Numbered from the stretch's first letter, positions 1 through 9,822 are shown. The stretch: 64,000 nucleotides of DNA from an uncultured Roseobacter sp. (GCF_947493125.1 NZ_CANLQB010000003.1:434001-498000), one strand, 5' to 3'. Numbers and translations: made by a program. Notes: generated by a model not told the origin, from the letters alone.

Positions 1-170
1 TAACGAAAGCGCGTTGATTATGATCATCATTGCTAGGCTGGCACGATAAGCTGCCCTAAATCTTTCCGCAGGCAATCGCCCGCGTCTTGAAAAGAGATCA
101 ACAAGCAATTGCCGTGCGTCTTCCTGAATGGTGGTCATCTTGCGGGACCTCCCGCCCGACGGGCATCGCC

Positions 171-235
171 GGGCAGCGCCCGACCCTCCCCCCAGGGAGG
201 GCGCTTCTCGCCCACCCTAGGGTCGGGCGCTGCCC
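171..235. repeat. Long inverted repeat (17-bp perfect arms)
   Basis: The arm at 171-187 (GGGCAGCGCCCGACCCT) is the exact reverse complement of 219-235. The 31-bp loop contains a smaller GGGAGGGCGCTTCTCGCCC hairpin-like stretch. A related element lies at 59994-60040, which suggests a dispersed intergenic family. It sits about 180 bp beyond the sucD stop. No gene is recognised in the first 412 bases. Confidence 0.75.
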
Positions 236-273
236 TCAGCGCGTCGGTGCATCCTTTGGTTGCGGGCTGAGGC

Positions 274-302
274 TTCGCTCGCTCAGACCGCGAGCGAGTG
301 AA
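274..302. repeat. Short imperfect hairpin downstream of sucD
   Basis: TTCGCTCGCTC (274-284) pairs with GAGCGAGTGAA (292-302) with one mismatch and a 7-nt loop. There is no T-tract on either side, so it is a structured intergenic element rather than a demonstrated terminator. Confidence 0.5.
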
Positions 303-365
303 TGGCAGGACTGAATTGCGCGTGCTCGACCCGTCGCCTTTCCGGGGCTCCGCCCGTTCGGACCT

Positions 366-388
366 CAAACGTGCCAGTGGCACGTTTG
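366..388 (-). terminator. Hairpin just after the sucD stop
   Basis: CAAACGTGCC (366-375) and GGCACGTTTG (379-388) form a perfect 10-bp stem with a 3-nt loop, about 25 nt past the sucD stop in the direction of sucD transcription. No U-tract follows, so it may protect the 3' end of the mRNA or attenuate read-through rather than act as a classical intrinsic terminator. Confidence 0.45.
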
Positions 389-412
389 CCTCGCTTATGC
401 TCGGATCGGTCC

Positions 413-1300
413 TCACCCCTTCTCAATCGCCTCTTTCACCGCTTCGCCCAGCGTTGCGGGGCTGTCGGCCACCACGATCCCGGCGGCGCGCATGGCTTCG
501 ATCTTGTCCTCAGCACCGCCCTTGCCACCCGCGACGATCGCGCCCGCGTGGCCCATGCGGCGGCCCGGAGGGGCTGTGCGGCCTGCGATGAAACCCGCCG
601 TGGGCTTCCAGCGGCCCTTTTTCTTCTCATCTGCCAGGAACTGTGCCGCGTCTTCCTCGGCGCTGCCGCCGATTTCACCAATCATGATAATGCTTTGCGT
701 CTCGTCATCGGCGAGGAACATCTCCAGCACGTCGATGTGCTCGGTGCCCTTGATCGGGTCGCCGCCGATGCCCACCGCGGTCGACTGGCCGTAGCCCAGA
801 TCGGTCGTCTGCTTGACCGCCTCGTAGGTCAGCGTGCCTGAGCGCGAGACCACGCCGCAGGAGCCGCGCTTGTGGATGTGGCCGGGCATGATGCCGATCT
901 TGCAGGCGTCGGGCGTGATCACCCCGGGGCAGTTCGGGCCCACCAGCCGCGACGAAGACCCTTCCAGCGCGCGCTGCACCTTCATCATGTCGAGCACAGG
1001 GATTCCTTCGGTGATGCAGACGATCAGCTCCATTTCGGCATCGATGGCCTCGAGGATCGAATCCGCGGCGAAGGGCGGCGGCACATAGACCACCGACGCA
1101 TTGGCTTCTGTCTTGGCCTTGGCTTCATGCACCGAGTTGAAGACCGGCAGATCCAGGTGGGTCTGGCCGCCTTTGCCGGGGGTGACGCCGCCCACCATCT
1201 GGGTGCCATAGGCGATGGCCTGCTCGGTGTGGAATGTGCCCTGCGATCCGGTCAGACCCTGACAGATGACTTTGGTGGTTTCGTCGATGAGTACGGCCAT
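413..1300 (-). CDS. sucD: Succinyl-CoA synthetase (ADP-forming) subunit alpha
   Basis: 295-residue CoA-binding alpha subunit of succinyl-CoA synthetase, which interconverts succinyl-CoA and succinate with substrate-level ATP formation in the TCA cycle. The N-terminal CoA-binding Rossmann domain starts near residue 5. The glycine-rich TGSQGTFH lies around 17-24, and the phosphorylated histidine is in [12 protein letters not shown] at about residue 251. Length matches the family. A purine-rich RBS (AAAGGACAC) precedes the ATG at 1300. Its partner sucC is not adjacent: five genes (2.2-4.4 kb) and a glycosyltransferase-to-sucD gap of 63 bp lie between, all on the same strand, so sucD is probably at the end of a long sucC transcript or has its own promoter. 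Confidence 0.97.
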   Translation of the reverse strand: MAVLIDETTKVICQGLTGSQGTFHTEQAIAYGTQMVGGVTPGKGGQTHLDLPVFNSVHEAKAKTEANASVVYVPPPFAADSILEAIDAEMELIVCITEGIPVLDMMKVQRALEGSSSRLVGPNCPGVITPDACKIGIMPGHIHKRGSCGVVSRSGTLTYEAVKQTTDLGYGQSTAVGIGGDPIKGTEHIDVLEMFLADDETQSIIMIGEIGGSAEEDAAQFLADEKKKGRWKPTAGFIAGRTAPPGRRMGHAGAIVAGGKGGAEDKIEAMRAAGIVVADSPATLGEAVKEAIEKG

Positions 1301-1363
1301 GGTGTGTCCTTTTGACTTACAGATTTCTGGCGCCGAGGTCGGCGGGCGTTGGGGTGCGGCGGC

Positions 1364-2176
1364 TCATTGCTTGGCCTCCGCAGGTTGGGCGAGAAAGGTG
1401 ATCTGATGCAGTCTGGCGCGCCCGGTGAGGGCGCTCAACAGCGTGGGCAACGGGTAGGCCAGCTCATAATAGGCGCGCTTGAGCTTCTGGCGCACCAGGG
1501 CGAGGCCCTTGGGCCGGAAGCGGGTGGCGGTCTGCAGGGCCACGCCCTCGGGCTCGTTGCCCTGCTCAATGAGCGCGGGCTGCACCTGATAGACGCGCAT
1601 GGCGCGCGCGACGGGCGAGGCATTGAAGTTGAACAGAAGGTTGTCGATGGTGATGTCGAAGGGTCGCTCGGCCAGAAAGCGCAGGGCGGCATCGCGGGTC
1701 AGGATGTAGCCTGCCGCGCCCACGTGGCGCGACAACAGCCGCGTGATCCGCCGCCCGCGATAGCCTTCGCCCTCCGCACCCAGAAGCACCTTGAGGCTGC
1801 GCGCGCGCCAGCGCTCGAGCTTGACCATATCCGCATCCGCCGGCCACCAGCTGAGATCCTCTAGCCACTGGCCCAGCTCGGGCGCGATGAAGATGTCGTC
1901 CTCCATCACCAGGCACAGCTCGGCATCGGAGGCGAGGAACCGCTCCCACACCTGCGCGTGGCTGATCGTGATCGCCATATTGCTGTCGTGAAAGAGGCCC
2001 CAGGGCCCGTCAGGCCGGCAGTGGCGCAGCATCTCCTCGCGCGGGTGCTCTTTCATATCAAACGCTGGGTGGAACTCTGCCTCCACACCGGCCTGCGCCA
2101 GCTCGGCCTGCATCCGCGCGCGGCGCTCTGACGCGCGGGCGAGGTTGATCATCTCGATATGAAGACGCGGGGCCAT
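1364..2176 (-). CDS. Glycosyltransferase family 25 (LPS biosynthesis-type) protein
   Basis: 270 residues. The N-terminal IEMINLARASERRARM and the central LCLVMEDDIFI (near residue 97, an acidic ExD-type metal/nucleotide-sugar motif) are typical of family 25 glycosyltransferases, which add sugars (often galactose) to lipo-oligosaccharide. HVGAAGYILTRDAA and DITIDNLLFN match the conserved C-terminal half. No signal peptide, so likely cytoplasmic at the inner membrane face. It begins 4 bp after the stop of the preceding small secreted-protein gene, suggesting co-transcription. Acceptor and donor sugars cannot be told from sequence. Confidence 0.85.
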   Translation of the reverse strand: MAPRLHIEMINLARASERRARMQAELAQAGVEAEFHPAFDMKEHPREEMLRHCRPDGPWGLFHDSNMAITISHAQVWERFLASDAELCLVMEDDIFIAPELGQWLEDLSWWPADADMVKLERWRARSLKVLLGAEGEGYRGRRITRLLSRHVGAAGYILTRDAALRFLAERPFDITIDNLLFNFNASPVARAMRVYQVQPALIEQGNEPEGVALQTATRFRPKGLALVRQKLKRAYYELAYPLPTLLSALTGRARLHQITFLAQPAEAKQ

Positions 2177-2179
2177 GGC

Positions 2180-2662
2180 TCAGAGCGCCTCCCAGTCTGC
2201 GGGCAGCCGGTCGACGGCCATGAAGGTCTGGCCTGCGCGGGTGCCCACATGCACCACGGCGACGCGCCCGCCGAGCAGCTCGCGACCTTCGATGAAGGCG
2301 GTGCCGGGCTCCTCCGCATGGGTGGCGGGCAGCTCGGTGGCGCTGCCGAAGACCGGCGGTGTTTCCATCTTCTCGCGCAGCGCGGCAATGGCGGCCTGGG
2401 TATGATCGCCGTCGAAGGCTACTTCGCAACGCCGTTCGATGGCCTCGGGCATGCCCGGCGCGGGCGCGAGTGTCGTGTCCCAGAAGATCAGCGTATAGGG
2501 CAGCGGGGCGCCGTCCCGCGCCTGCATGTTGGTCCGCACCTCCTCTGCCGTCTGTCCGGCGGTGAAGCAGAGCGTGGTGAAGCTGGCGATGGCACTCTCC
2601 GCCACCGGGCTCGCACCGGCAGAACCCGCAAGCGCCAGCGATATGAGCGCCGCCCGGATCAT
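2180..2662 (-). CDS. Small exported protein of unknown function
   Basis: 160 residues from the ATG at 2662, which overlaps the preceding stop codon as ATGA; this coupling and the hydrophobic signal peptide (IRAALISLALAGSAGA, cleavage near residue 18) decide the start over a longer in-frame extension. The mature part has two cysteines (near 32 and 79) that could form a disulfide. No family recognised. It belongs to a chain of overlapping small secreted-protein genes between sucC and sucD. Confidence 0.75.
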   Translation of the reverse strand: MIRAALISLALAGSAGASPVAESAIASFTTLCFTAGQTAEEVRTNMQARDGAPLPYTLIFWDTTLAPAPGMPEAIERRCEVAFDGDHTQAAIAALREKMETPPVFGSATELPATHAEEPGTAFIEGRELLGGRVAVVHVGTRAGQTFMAVDRLPADWEAL

Positions 2663-3177
2663 GTCGCCCCTGGCTGAAACAGGATGAGCGCATAGCGATA
2701 CCAGCCGACGCTCACGGTGCGTTCCGTCGCGATGATGGCAGGCGGGCTGGTGGGAACGGACCAGGCCTGCTCGATATTTTGGCCCAGCGGCGCGGGGTCG
2801 ATGGCCCGGGCGCCCGGATAGGTCGCGGCGACGTAGTTCTGAAAGCGCGTGGTCTGGCCGGTCCGCGATTCCGCTTGCACCAGGCACATGGTCTCGGAGA
2901 CAGCAACCGCCGGGCGGCTGTCGTCGATCACATAGGCCCTTGCGCCAGCCGTGCGCCGGGGCAGGGGGACATAGCCCGCCGCGCGCAGGGTGGCGTCGTC
3001 CCGCGGGCCGTCCGTGCAGAACCGGTCGAAGGCGCGGACCATCAGCGCCGGGCTCGATTTCGGCACCAGATTGCCGCGCCACATGTTGCGCAGCTCGGCG
3101 GTGTCCGGCGAGACGCCTTCTGCGGAGCAGGCCGCCAGCGCCAGACACGCGGATATGAGCCCCACGCCGCGCATCAC
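2659..3177 (-). CDS. Putative lipoprotein of unknown function
   Basis: 172 residues. The N-terminus (residues 1-17, ending LALAAC) is a classical signal peptidase II lipobox with Cys17, so the protein is probably a periplasm-facing lipoprotein. The body contains two further cysteines (in RFCTDGP and ETMCLVQ). The pattern Phe-x-x-Phe-Cys near the start of the mature part resembles the neighbouring genes' products, so these may be diverged paralogues. It overlaps its upstream neighbour by 4 nt and its downstream neighbour by 4 nt (ATGA both times). No named family. Confidence 0.75.
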   Translation of the reverse strand: MMRGVGLISACLALAACSAEGVSPDTAELRNMWRGNLVPKSSPALMVRAFDRFCTDGPRDDATLRAAGYVPLPRRTAGARAYVIDDSRPAVAVSETMCLVQAESRTGQTTRFQNYVAATYPGARAIDPAPLGQNIEQAWSVPTSPPAIIATERTVSVGWYRYALILFQPGAT

Positions 3178-3884
3178 ACCCGATACGTGCTGTAGAAGAC
3201 CGCGGTGCCGTTCTCCGCACAGCCCTGATCGGTCGCGGAGCCAACGCCGATGGCGAGGCCAATGGGATTGGCGGGGTCTTCATAGGTCACACATGTCGCG
3301 CCGGTTCCGGCGATCACGCGGCGGGCGAAGCCGGGGAAGATCTGCGGCACCAGGCCATCGAGAAGAGCGCTGCCTTGGGTCACGCCCATATGCTGCGTCG
3401 TGACGATGCAGTGCTGAGGCATCTCGCCGTAGTAGAGCTCCACCTCCACCGTCTCGGCCGGCGCGGTGAAGATATGGGTGGTGTCCGAATTCACGCTGCT
3501 CCGCTGGACCGTTTCGGTGAAGCCCGCCTGCCGGAACCAGGCCGCGCGCGTCGCACCTGCAGCGCCGTCGATAAGACAGTATTGCAGCGCCAGCCCGGTG
3601 TTGGCCCAGACCGCCTCCTCGAAGCTCTGGGGCAGCGCTGGGGTCGCGACGGCAAGCGCGGCTGACACGGCAACGGGGCGCGCTAGCCCACAAGGGCGGG
3701 TCGGCAGATGGCACCTATGCTGAGGCCGCGATAACGTCGAGCGGCCACCAGCCGCGGCTCGGGGGCGGAGCTGCCGACACCCCCCGCTGTCCGGTGGGGC
3801 ACGTTTCACGGTCCACTGGCTCATGGCTCGCCCTACCGCAGAAGCGATGCCTCGAAGTCCGGCCGTGGTTTTCATGTCGCACAT
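3174..3884 (-). CDS. Probable exported protein of unknown function
   Basis: Open frame of 236 residues. The convincing part begins around residue 70 with a signal-peptide-like stretch (ARPVAVSAALAVATPALPQS) followed by a cysteine-containing mature domain (LQYCLIDG, PQHCIVTTQ, GATCVTYED, DQGCAEN). The first about 65 residues are Arg/Pro/Ser-rich and look non-conserved, so the true start is uncertain; ATGs at 3884 and 3875 are available but an internal alternative start is possible. The 3' end overlaps the next gene by 4 nt. The cysteine spacing suggests one or two disulfides in the periplasm. Function unknown. Confidence 0.6.
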   Translation of the reverse strand: MCDMKTTAGLRGIASAVGRAMSQWTVKRAPPDSGGCRQLRPRAAAGGRSTLSRPQHRCHLPTRPCGLARPVAVSAALAVATPALPQSFEEAVWANTGLALQYCLIDGAAGATRAAWFRQAGFTETVQRSSVNSDTTHIFTAPAETVEVELYYGEMPQHCIVTTQHMGVTQGSALLDGLVPQIFPGFARRVIAGTGATCVTYEDPANPIGLAIGVGSATDQGCAENGTAVFYSTYRV

Positions 3885-3903
3885 AAGCTGCTTAGAAATC
3901 GGT

Positions 3904-4446
3904 TCAGTTGTAGATCAACTCAGCGATATCTTCCTTCGGGACGGGTGGGGAAATCAAAACGATATGCCGCGTCTGGCCGGCACTACGGCGGACGTCATGT
4001 GTCATCACGCTGCCGTTCCTCAGATGGTAGGCGTACTGGAAAAAGGAGCTTGGCAGTTTCTCTCTGGGCTGCCCGCCCGTTCGACGTACCGCCTCGGCCA
4101 AGAACTGCGACCCCACGGCGGCCGTGTCCGCTGAGCCCAGGAAAGCAGCCCCGCATGCCTCTTTGAACCGCTCCGACGCGCGCACGGACGTCAGGGGTTT
4201 GTCGCCCGGTGCCCTGTAGATGGTGCCAACGCTCTCGCGTGTCGCAAGTCGAAAACCCCGACGCGTGACCGCCGCTTCGTAGCCGTCAAAGTTCGGCAAG
4301 GTCCGTAGACAGGTCTCGGAGAACACATCGACGGGCGTGGTGGTTTCGGCGACGGAGAATGTTGCGGCGGCAATCTGCTGCTCGCTTGGCCCGCAGGCGG
4401 CGAGGCCGAGGAGCCCCGCCAGGACCAGTGGGAAGGTCACGCGCAT
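3904..4446 (-). CDS. Putative lipoprotein of unknown function
   Basis: 180 residues with a textbook lipoprotein signal ([13 protein letters not shown]; lipobox LAAC, Cys18). A conserved-looking core follows ([19 protein letters not shown] and RGFRLA), again with a Cys-aromatic arrangement like the downstream exported proteins. It begins 6 bp after the sucC stop on the same strand, so it is almost certainly co-transcribed with sucC. No family could be assigned. Confidence 0.8.
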   Translation of the reverse strand: MRVTFPLVLAGLLGLAACGPSEQQIAAATFSVAETTTPVDVFSETCLRTLPNFDGYEAAVTRRGFRLATRESVGTIYRAPGDKPLTSVRASERFKEACGAAFLGSADTAAVGSQFLAEAVRRTGGQPREKLPSSFFQYAYHLRNGSVMTHDVRRSAGQTRHIVLISPPVPKEDIAELIYN

Positions 4447-4452
4447 GGCTGC

Positions 4453-5646
4453 TCAGCCCTTGACCGCTTTCACGATTTTCTGCGCGCCGTCCTTGAGGTC
4501 GTCGGCGGCGATCACATCCACATCCGAATTGTTGATGATGTCCTTGCCCTGCTGCACGTTGGTGCCTTCGAGCCGGACCACGAGCGGAACCTTGAGGCCG
4601 ACCTCCTTCACCGCGGCGACCACGCCCTCGGCGATCACGTCACAGCGCATGATGCCGCCGAAGATGTTCACCAGGATGCCCTTCACGTTCGGATCCGAGG
4701 TGATGATCTTGAAGGCTTCGGTGACCTTTTCCTTGGTGGCACCGCCGCCTACGTCGAGGAAGTTTGCAGGCTCCGCGCCATAGAGCTTGATGATGTCCAT
4801 GGTCGCCATCGCAAGGCCCGCGCCGTTCACCATGCAGCCGATCTCGCCATCGAGCGCGATGTAGTTGAGATCGTATTTAGACGCCTCCAGCTCCTTGGCG
4901 TCTTCTTCAGTTGTGTCACGCAACTCGGCGATGTCAGGGTGGCGGTAGATCGCGTTGCCGTCGAAGCTGACCTTGGCGTCGAGTACCTTCAGATCCCCGC
5001 TGTCGGTGACGATCAGCGGGTTGATCTCGAGCATCTCCATGTCTTTTTCCATGAACGCCTTGTAGAGAAGGCTCATCAGGCCGACGCATTGCTTGATCTG
5101 CTTGCCCTCCAGCCCCAGCGCAAAGGCGATGCGGCGGCCATGGAAGGCCTGATATCCGGTCGCGGGATCGACGGAGAAGCTGAGGATCTTGTCAGGTGTG
5201 GCGGCGGCCACCTCCTCGATGTCCATGCCACCTTCGGTGGAGCAGACAAAGCTGACACGGGAGGTCTGCCGGTCCACAAGCAGCGCGAGGTACATCTCGG
5301 TTTCAATGCCCGAGCCATCTTCGATGTAGATCCGGTTGACCTGCTTGCCGATCGGGCCGGTCTGATGCGTGACGAGCGTGCGGCCCAGCATCTTCTTGGC
5401 TTCCTCGGCAGCCTCTTCCACGGATTTGGTCAGACGCACGCCGCCTTTCTCGCCCGCGTCGGCCTCCTTGAAGGACCCCTTGCCGCGACCACCGGCGTGG
5501 ATCTGCGCCTTGACCACCCACATCGGACCATCGAGCGCGCCCGCAGCCGTCTTGGCCTCCTCGGCGCGCAGCACCACCCGACCATCGGAGACCGGCGCGC
5601 CATAGCTGCGCAACAATGCTTTTGCCTGATATTCGTGGATGTTCAT
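4453..5646 (-). CDS. sucC: Succinyl-CoA synthetase (ADP-forming) subunit beta
   Basis: 397 residues, the usual length. The N-terminal ATP-grasp domain starts [12 protein letters not shown] and includes [16 protein letters not shown] (near 44-60, ATP-binding lysine/glycine loop) and [14 protein letters not shown] (about 200, metal/ATP site). The C-terminal ligase-CoA domain has [14 protein letters not shown] and NFLDVGGGA (about 265-295), and [20 protein letters not shown]. It pairs with sucD in the TCA cycle. The upstream region carries a paired GTGATCAC operator 117-145 bp before the ATG. mdh lies further upstream on the same strand but is separated by a terminator, so sucC has its own promoter. 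Confidence 0.98.
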   Translation of the reverse strand: MNIHEYQAKALLRSYGAPVSDGRVVLRAEEAKTAAGALDGPMWVVKAQIHAGGRGKGSFKEADAGEKGGVRLTKSVEEAAEEAKKMLGRTLVTHQTGPIGKQVNRIYIEDGSGIETEMYLALLVDRQTSRVSFVCSTEGGMDIEEVAAATPDKILSFSVDPATGYQAFHGRRIAFALGLEGKQIKQCVGLMSLLYKAFMEKDMEMLEINPLIVTDSGDLKVLDAKVSFDGNAIYRHPDIAELRDTTEEDAKELEASKYDLNYIALDGEIGCMVNGAGLAMATMDIIKLYGAEPANFLDVGGGATKEKVTEAFKIITSDPNVKGILVNIFGGIMRCDVIAEGVVAAVKEVGLKVPLVVRLEGTNVQQGKDIINNSDVDVIAADDLKDGAQKIVKAVKG

Positions 5647-5758
5647 GAAAAAGGTCCCGTGTTGATGGATCGGATCATTGTCGCCGATATAAGACGTGAA
5701 CTTGCCGGGAGGGAACCCGTTTTGGCCGGAAGCGGGGCCTGCGCACAGGAAATCGACA

Positions 5759-5795
5759 TTTTGTGATCACGGCATTTCTGAGTGTGATCACAAAA
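5759..5795. promoter_or_regulatory. Paired GTGATCAC operator upstream of sucC
   Basis: TTTTGTGATCAC (5759-5770) and GTGATCACAAAA (5784-5795) are exact reverse complements. Each arm contains the self-palindromic GTGATCAC (5763-5770 and 5784-5791), with a 21-bp repeat distance, two helical turns. The same architecture with the same spacing occurs before sdhC (13083-13119). This is best explained as tandem sites for a dimeric regulator of TCA genes. The protein is not identifiable from this window. Confidence 0.8.
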
Positions 5796-6287
5796 GCCAT
5801 CAGCTTCACAATTTTCATATAAAGCAAGGGATTCGCGCGGGGTAGGGGCTTGGATAGCAAACGCCATGCGGTGACACGACCCAATGTATCGTCCTGTCCC
5901 TGATAAGGGGTGCCTCAGCGCGGCGGCTTCAGCGCGAGACGGGCCATGCGTGATGATCGCGCCGGCGCGGTTCTGCCTCCACCTCGTGACGCGGCCGTCT
6001 AGAGAGCCGGCGGGCTGGCCGCGCCCTATCGCTGGCGGCAGCTCGTGTTCGACAGACATCGCCTCCGACGCCGGACATGGCAAGGCTGACCACGAATCGT
6101 CCACCGGCAGGGCTCTCGGCACATACTCATCTCCGCCCGGCGCCTGTCCGGTTGGGAGCGCGTCTCAGTCCGGGCTGAAGGTCATTCCCCGAACGCCTGC
6201 GTGCCGGGTGCTGAAAGGCATGCCTGTCTCGCGCCTGACGGGCAACTCTTTGGGCCGCATTGCAGGGTCAGCGCTTGGTTCCGGCAC
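5796..6287. other. Intergenic region between sucC operator and mdh terminator, no gene recognised
   Basis: About 490 bp. The open frames crossing it on either strand (for example minus 5643-6122) have low-complexity, Arg/Pro/Ala-rich translations and no family features. An AT-rich patch (CACAATTTTCATATAAAGC, 5817-5825 region) next to the operator is the likeliest place for the sucC promoter. Nothing else identifiable. Confidence 0.5.
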
Positions 6288-6314
6288 AAAAAAAGGCGGG
6301 CACGATGGCCCGCC
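6288..6314 (-). terminator. Intrinsic terminator of mdh
   Basis: Read on the minus strand: GGCGGGC, a 6-nt loop, GCCCGCC (6314-6308 with 6301-6295), then seven T residues (6294-6288). It lies 22 bp past the mdh stop. A perfect 7-bp GC stem plus T-tract is a strong rho-independent terminator and separates mdh from sucC transcription. Confidence 0.9.
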
Positions 6315-6336
6315 TCGTCCGTGTCGTGCCGGCGGC

Positions 6337-7344
<1,008 letters not shown>

Positions 7345-7478
7345 TTAACGCGAGATTGCGCAAGTTTGCTCGGGCGGTTGTGTTCGGGCGCGCGGTGTCG
7401 TGATCTGGGCAGGCCGAATCGCGCGGCAGAGGCCCGCGGACAGGGCGCACCCTGTGCAGCAGCGGGAAAGGCCACGCG

Positions 7479-8234
7479 ATGCTCATGCTTGATTGGATGT
7501 TCTTTCTGATCGCTGGTCCCGCGGTGATCTTCGCGGGCATCTCGAAAGGCGGGTTTGGCTCGGGCGCGGCCTTCGCGTCGGCCAGCGTGCTGGCGCTTGT
7601 GGTCGAGCCGGGTTTGGCGCTGGGTGTGATGCTGCCGCTGCTGATGCTGATCGACGTGGCGACCCTCGGACCCTATTGGCGCAAATGGGACGGAGAGGGG
7701 GCGCTGTTGCTGATCCTGGGCGGGTTGCCCGGCGTGGCTCTGGGGGCGGCACTGTATACCGTTGCCGAGCCGGATGTGTTTCGGGTGCTGATCGGGGTGA
7801 TTTCCGTGGCCTTCGTGGTGTGGCAGCTTTTCTTCGCGCGCCGGTCGGCGGTGCGGACGAAGCGGCAACTGCCCCGATGGGCCGGGGTGCTGGCCGGTCT
7901 CTTCGCCGGGTTCACGAGCTTTGTCAGCCATGCAGGCGGGCCACCCGCCGCGGTCTATTTGCTGTCAAAGCCGCTCACCAAGACGCAGTATCAGGCGACA
8001 ACCGTTCTGGTGTTCTGGGTGGTGAATATCGCGAAGTTCATCCCCTACGCCTTTCTGGGGATGTTCACGCTGCAGACCGGTCTCGCCAATCTCGCGCTCG
8101 CCCCTTTCGCGCTGCTCGGCGCGTGGCTGGGCGTGCGCGCGCACCGGCTGGTCCCCGAGAGACTTTTCTTCGCGCTGACTTACGTATTGCTGAGCCTGAC
8201 GGGGCTCAAGCTGATCTGGGATGGTCTGACATGA
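7479..8234 (+). CDS. Sulfite exporter TauE/SafE family permease
   Basis: 251 residues, mostly hydrophobic, with about eight predicted transmembrane stretches. Both inverted half-repeats of the family are visible: GPAVIFAGISKGGFGSG near the N-terminus and AGLFAGFTSFVSHAGGPPAAVYLL near residue 145. Family members export sulfite, sulfoacetate or other organic anions; the substrate here is not evident. It is divergently oriented to mdh. A second, longer member of the family is encoded at 31279-32193. Confidence 0.88.
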   Translation: MLMLDWMFFLIAGPAVIFAGISKGGFGSGAAFASASVLALVVEPGLALGVMLPLLMLIDVATLGPYWRKWDGEGALLLILGGLPGVALGAALYTVAEPDVFRVLIGVISVAFVVWQLFFARRSAVRTKRQLPRWAGVLAGLFAGFTSFVSHAGGPPAAVYLLSKPLTKTQYQATTVLVFWVVNIAKFIPYAFLGMFTLQTGLANLALAPFALLGAWLGVRAHRLVPERLFFALTYVLLSLTGLKLIWDGLT

Positions 8235-8295
8235 CCCGATCCGGCCTCGGGGCCGGGCGGGATATCAGGCGGGCCGCTGGCCCACCTCGTATCGC

Positions 8296-8628
8296 TCAAG
8301 CGTCGTTGCCTTTGGCGGGCAGCGCTTCTGCCAATGTCTCGTAAGACTGGCCTGACGCAACCAGGCAGGTGAGACCATTGGGGGTCGTGACCGTGATGGT
8401 CCAGGTGCCGGTTTCATCCGAGGCGAAGACCTCGACCACCGCGTTGTTGGCGCCCAAGCCCATGGACTGGCGGGATTCGCCATACCCTTCGGCAAGCCGG
8501 TCAATCACGGCGTCGCGGGGTGCGCAGTTGCGGGCATTTTGCGCCGCTGCATCGGTGGTGGAAGCAATGTAGAGAGCGGCTGCCGCGCTGAGCGCCCCCA
8601 AATGCAGGATTTTGGTCGTGCGTTTCAT
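8296..8628 (-). CDS. Small exported protein of unknown function
   Basis: 110 residues from the ATG at 8628; a start 33 nt further upstream is possible but the chosen start gives a standard signal peptide (KRTTKILHLGALSAAAALYIAS, cleavage after TDAAAQ). The mature part has two cysteines (ARNCAPRDAV and GLTCLVASG) and a TWTITVTTPNG strand motif. Many alphaproteobacteria have similar small periplasmic proteins. No defined role. Convergent with the permease gene. Confidence 0.7.
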   Translation of the reverse strand: MKRTTKILHLGALSAAAALYIASTTDAAAQNARNCAPRDAVIDRLAEGYGESRQSMGLGANNAVVEVFASDETGTWTITVTTPNGLTCLVASGQSYETLAEALPAKGNDA

Positions 8629-8871
8629 ACTCGTGTCTGCCTTCAATTCAAAAGGCGGCACCCGCTGTCATCTGGCCCAACCGGTTTTACCGGTGATGAC
8701 CGGGCGGCCCCGGTTCAAGTTATGCATCGATCCTATCCCGGAGGGGGTGCGATCAGCGGCCGAGCCGACGCGGTAGTGTCCCGGATATTCGACGCCAACA
8801 CCATCGGCTGGAGATTTGAAGTAATGGTTAATCCGGCGTCCGGGGATGTAGATAATTCGAAATTTGCTGCA

Positions 8872-8879
8872 TTGCGGCA
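8872..8879. promoter_or_regulatory. TTGCGGCA element upstream of mcl2
   Basis: TTGCGGCA ends 82 bp before the mcl2 ATG. Similar TTGC-GCAA or TTGC-G-GCAA elements lie at nearly the same distance before ecm and ccr, the other dedicated EMC-pathway genes in the window. The octamer alone is common in GC-rich coding DNA, so the support comes from shared position and pathway. Confidence 0.4.
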
Positions 8880-8925
8880 CAATTTCCCTTGCAGTTTGTT
8901 TCAGAAAATGCCCCATTCCGCGCAA

Positions 8926-8937
8926 TTTTGTGATCAT
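8926..8937. promoter_or_regulatory. Single degenerate GTGATCAC-type site before mcl2
   Basis: TTTTGTGATCAT matches one arm of the sucC operator with one change at the end. It is 24 bp before the mcl2 start codon, so a bound protein here would sit over the promoter or 5' leader. Only one site is present, unlike the paired sites of sucC and sdhC. Confidence 0.45.
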
Positions 8938-8960
8938 ACCGATGAGCCGGATTGAAATCG

Positions 8961-9818
8961 ATGCCACAGTTCCAGCGCCCGTTGCGCTCCGTTCTCTATA
9001 TTCCGGGGTCGCGCCCCCGCGCGTTGGAGAAAGCCCGGACATTACCGACAGATGCGGTTATCTTCGATCTCGAGGACGCGGTCGCCCCGGATGAAAAACC
9101 CGCTGCACGCCTCACGCTGGGGGACGCCCTGGCGGCGGGGGGCTACGGCGAGCGCCTAAAAATTGTGCGGATCAACGGGCTCGACACGCAATGGGGCGCG
9201 GAGGATGCCGAAGCTGCCGCCGAGATGGGCGCGGATGCGGTTCTGCTGCCCAAGGTGGACGGCCCCGGGCAGCTCGATGCGCTGGCCGAGATCACCGGAG
9301 AAACCCCGCTTTGGGCCATGATGGAGACACCGCAGGGCATGCTGAACGCCGCCGAGATCGCCGCGCATGCGCTGTGCCAGGGCATGGTCATGGGCACCAA
9401 TGATCTCGCCAAGGACATGGGCACGCGCTTTCGCGCCGACCGCCTGCCGCTGATGACAGGGCTCGGCCTGTGCCTGCTCGCGGCCAAGGCGCATGGGGTC
9501 GCCATTGTCGATGGTGTCTTCAATGCCTTCAAGGATGCCGAGGGCCTCGCCGCCGAATGCGCACAGGGCCGCGACATGGGGTTTGATGGCAAGACGCTGA
9601 TCCATCCGGCACAGCTGGAGATCGCCAATGAGGCGTTCTCGCCGACCGAGGAAGAGGTCGACCTGGCCCGGCGGCAGATCGCCGCATATGACGAGGCGAT
9701 TGCGGCGGGGCAGGCGGTTGCCGTGGTCGATGGGCGGATCGTCGAAAACCTGCATGTTGCAACCGCCCGCGAAACACTGGCAAAGATGGATGCGATAGCA
9801 GCTCTTACCGCGGAGTAA
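8961..9818 (+). CDS. mcl2: CoA ester lyase family: probable (3S)-malyl-CoA thioesterase
   Basis: 285 residues of the HpcH/HpaI-citrate lyase beta family. RSVLYIPGSRPRALEKA (residues 9-25), VIFDLEDAVAPDEK with the metal-binding acidic pair, LLPKVDGP and MMETPQGMLNA (metal-binding Glu) are visible. The enzyme in Rhodobacter that hydrolyses (3S)-malyl-CoA to malate and CoA has this length and lies close to mch and sdh, whereas the true malyl-CoA/methylmalyl-CoA lyase (Mcl1) is longer, so the thioesterase call is favoured by length and context. Start: a TTG at 8952 is in frame, but ATG at 8961 aligns better with the family; no clear RBS. Followed after 4 bp by the NnrU-like gene. Confidence 0.82.
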   Translation: MPQFQRPLRSVLYIPGSRPRALEKARTLPTDAVIFDLEDAVAPDEKPAARLTLGDALAAGGYGERLKIVRINGLDTQWGAEDAEAAAEMGADAVLLPKVDGPGQLDALAEITGETPLWAMMETPQGMLNAAEIAAHALCQGMVMGTNDLAKDMGTRFRADRLPLMTGLGLCLLAAKAHGVAIVDGVFNAFKDAEGLAAECAQGRDMGFDGKTLIHPAQLEIANEAFSPTEEEVDLARRQIAAYDEAIAAGQAVAVVDGRIVENLHVATARETLAKMDAIAALTAE

Positions 9819-9822
9819 GCCA

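Noticed and set aside
1-412. Open frames across the first 412 bases (for example minus 135-416)
   Set aside because: Arg/Pro/Ala-rich translations without family features; they cross three inverted repeats, which explains the open reading better.
5643-6122. 159-codon minus-strand open frame upstream of sucC
   Set aside because: Runs through the operator and promoter, low-complexity composition, no start-site or family support.
7356-7363. TTGCGCAA before mdh as a further EMC-type regulatory site
   Set aside because: Distance from the start (57 bp) differs from the other three, and the octamer occurs in several coding regions of the window.
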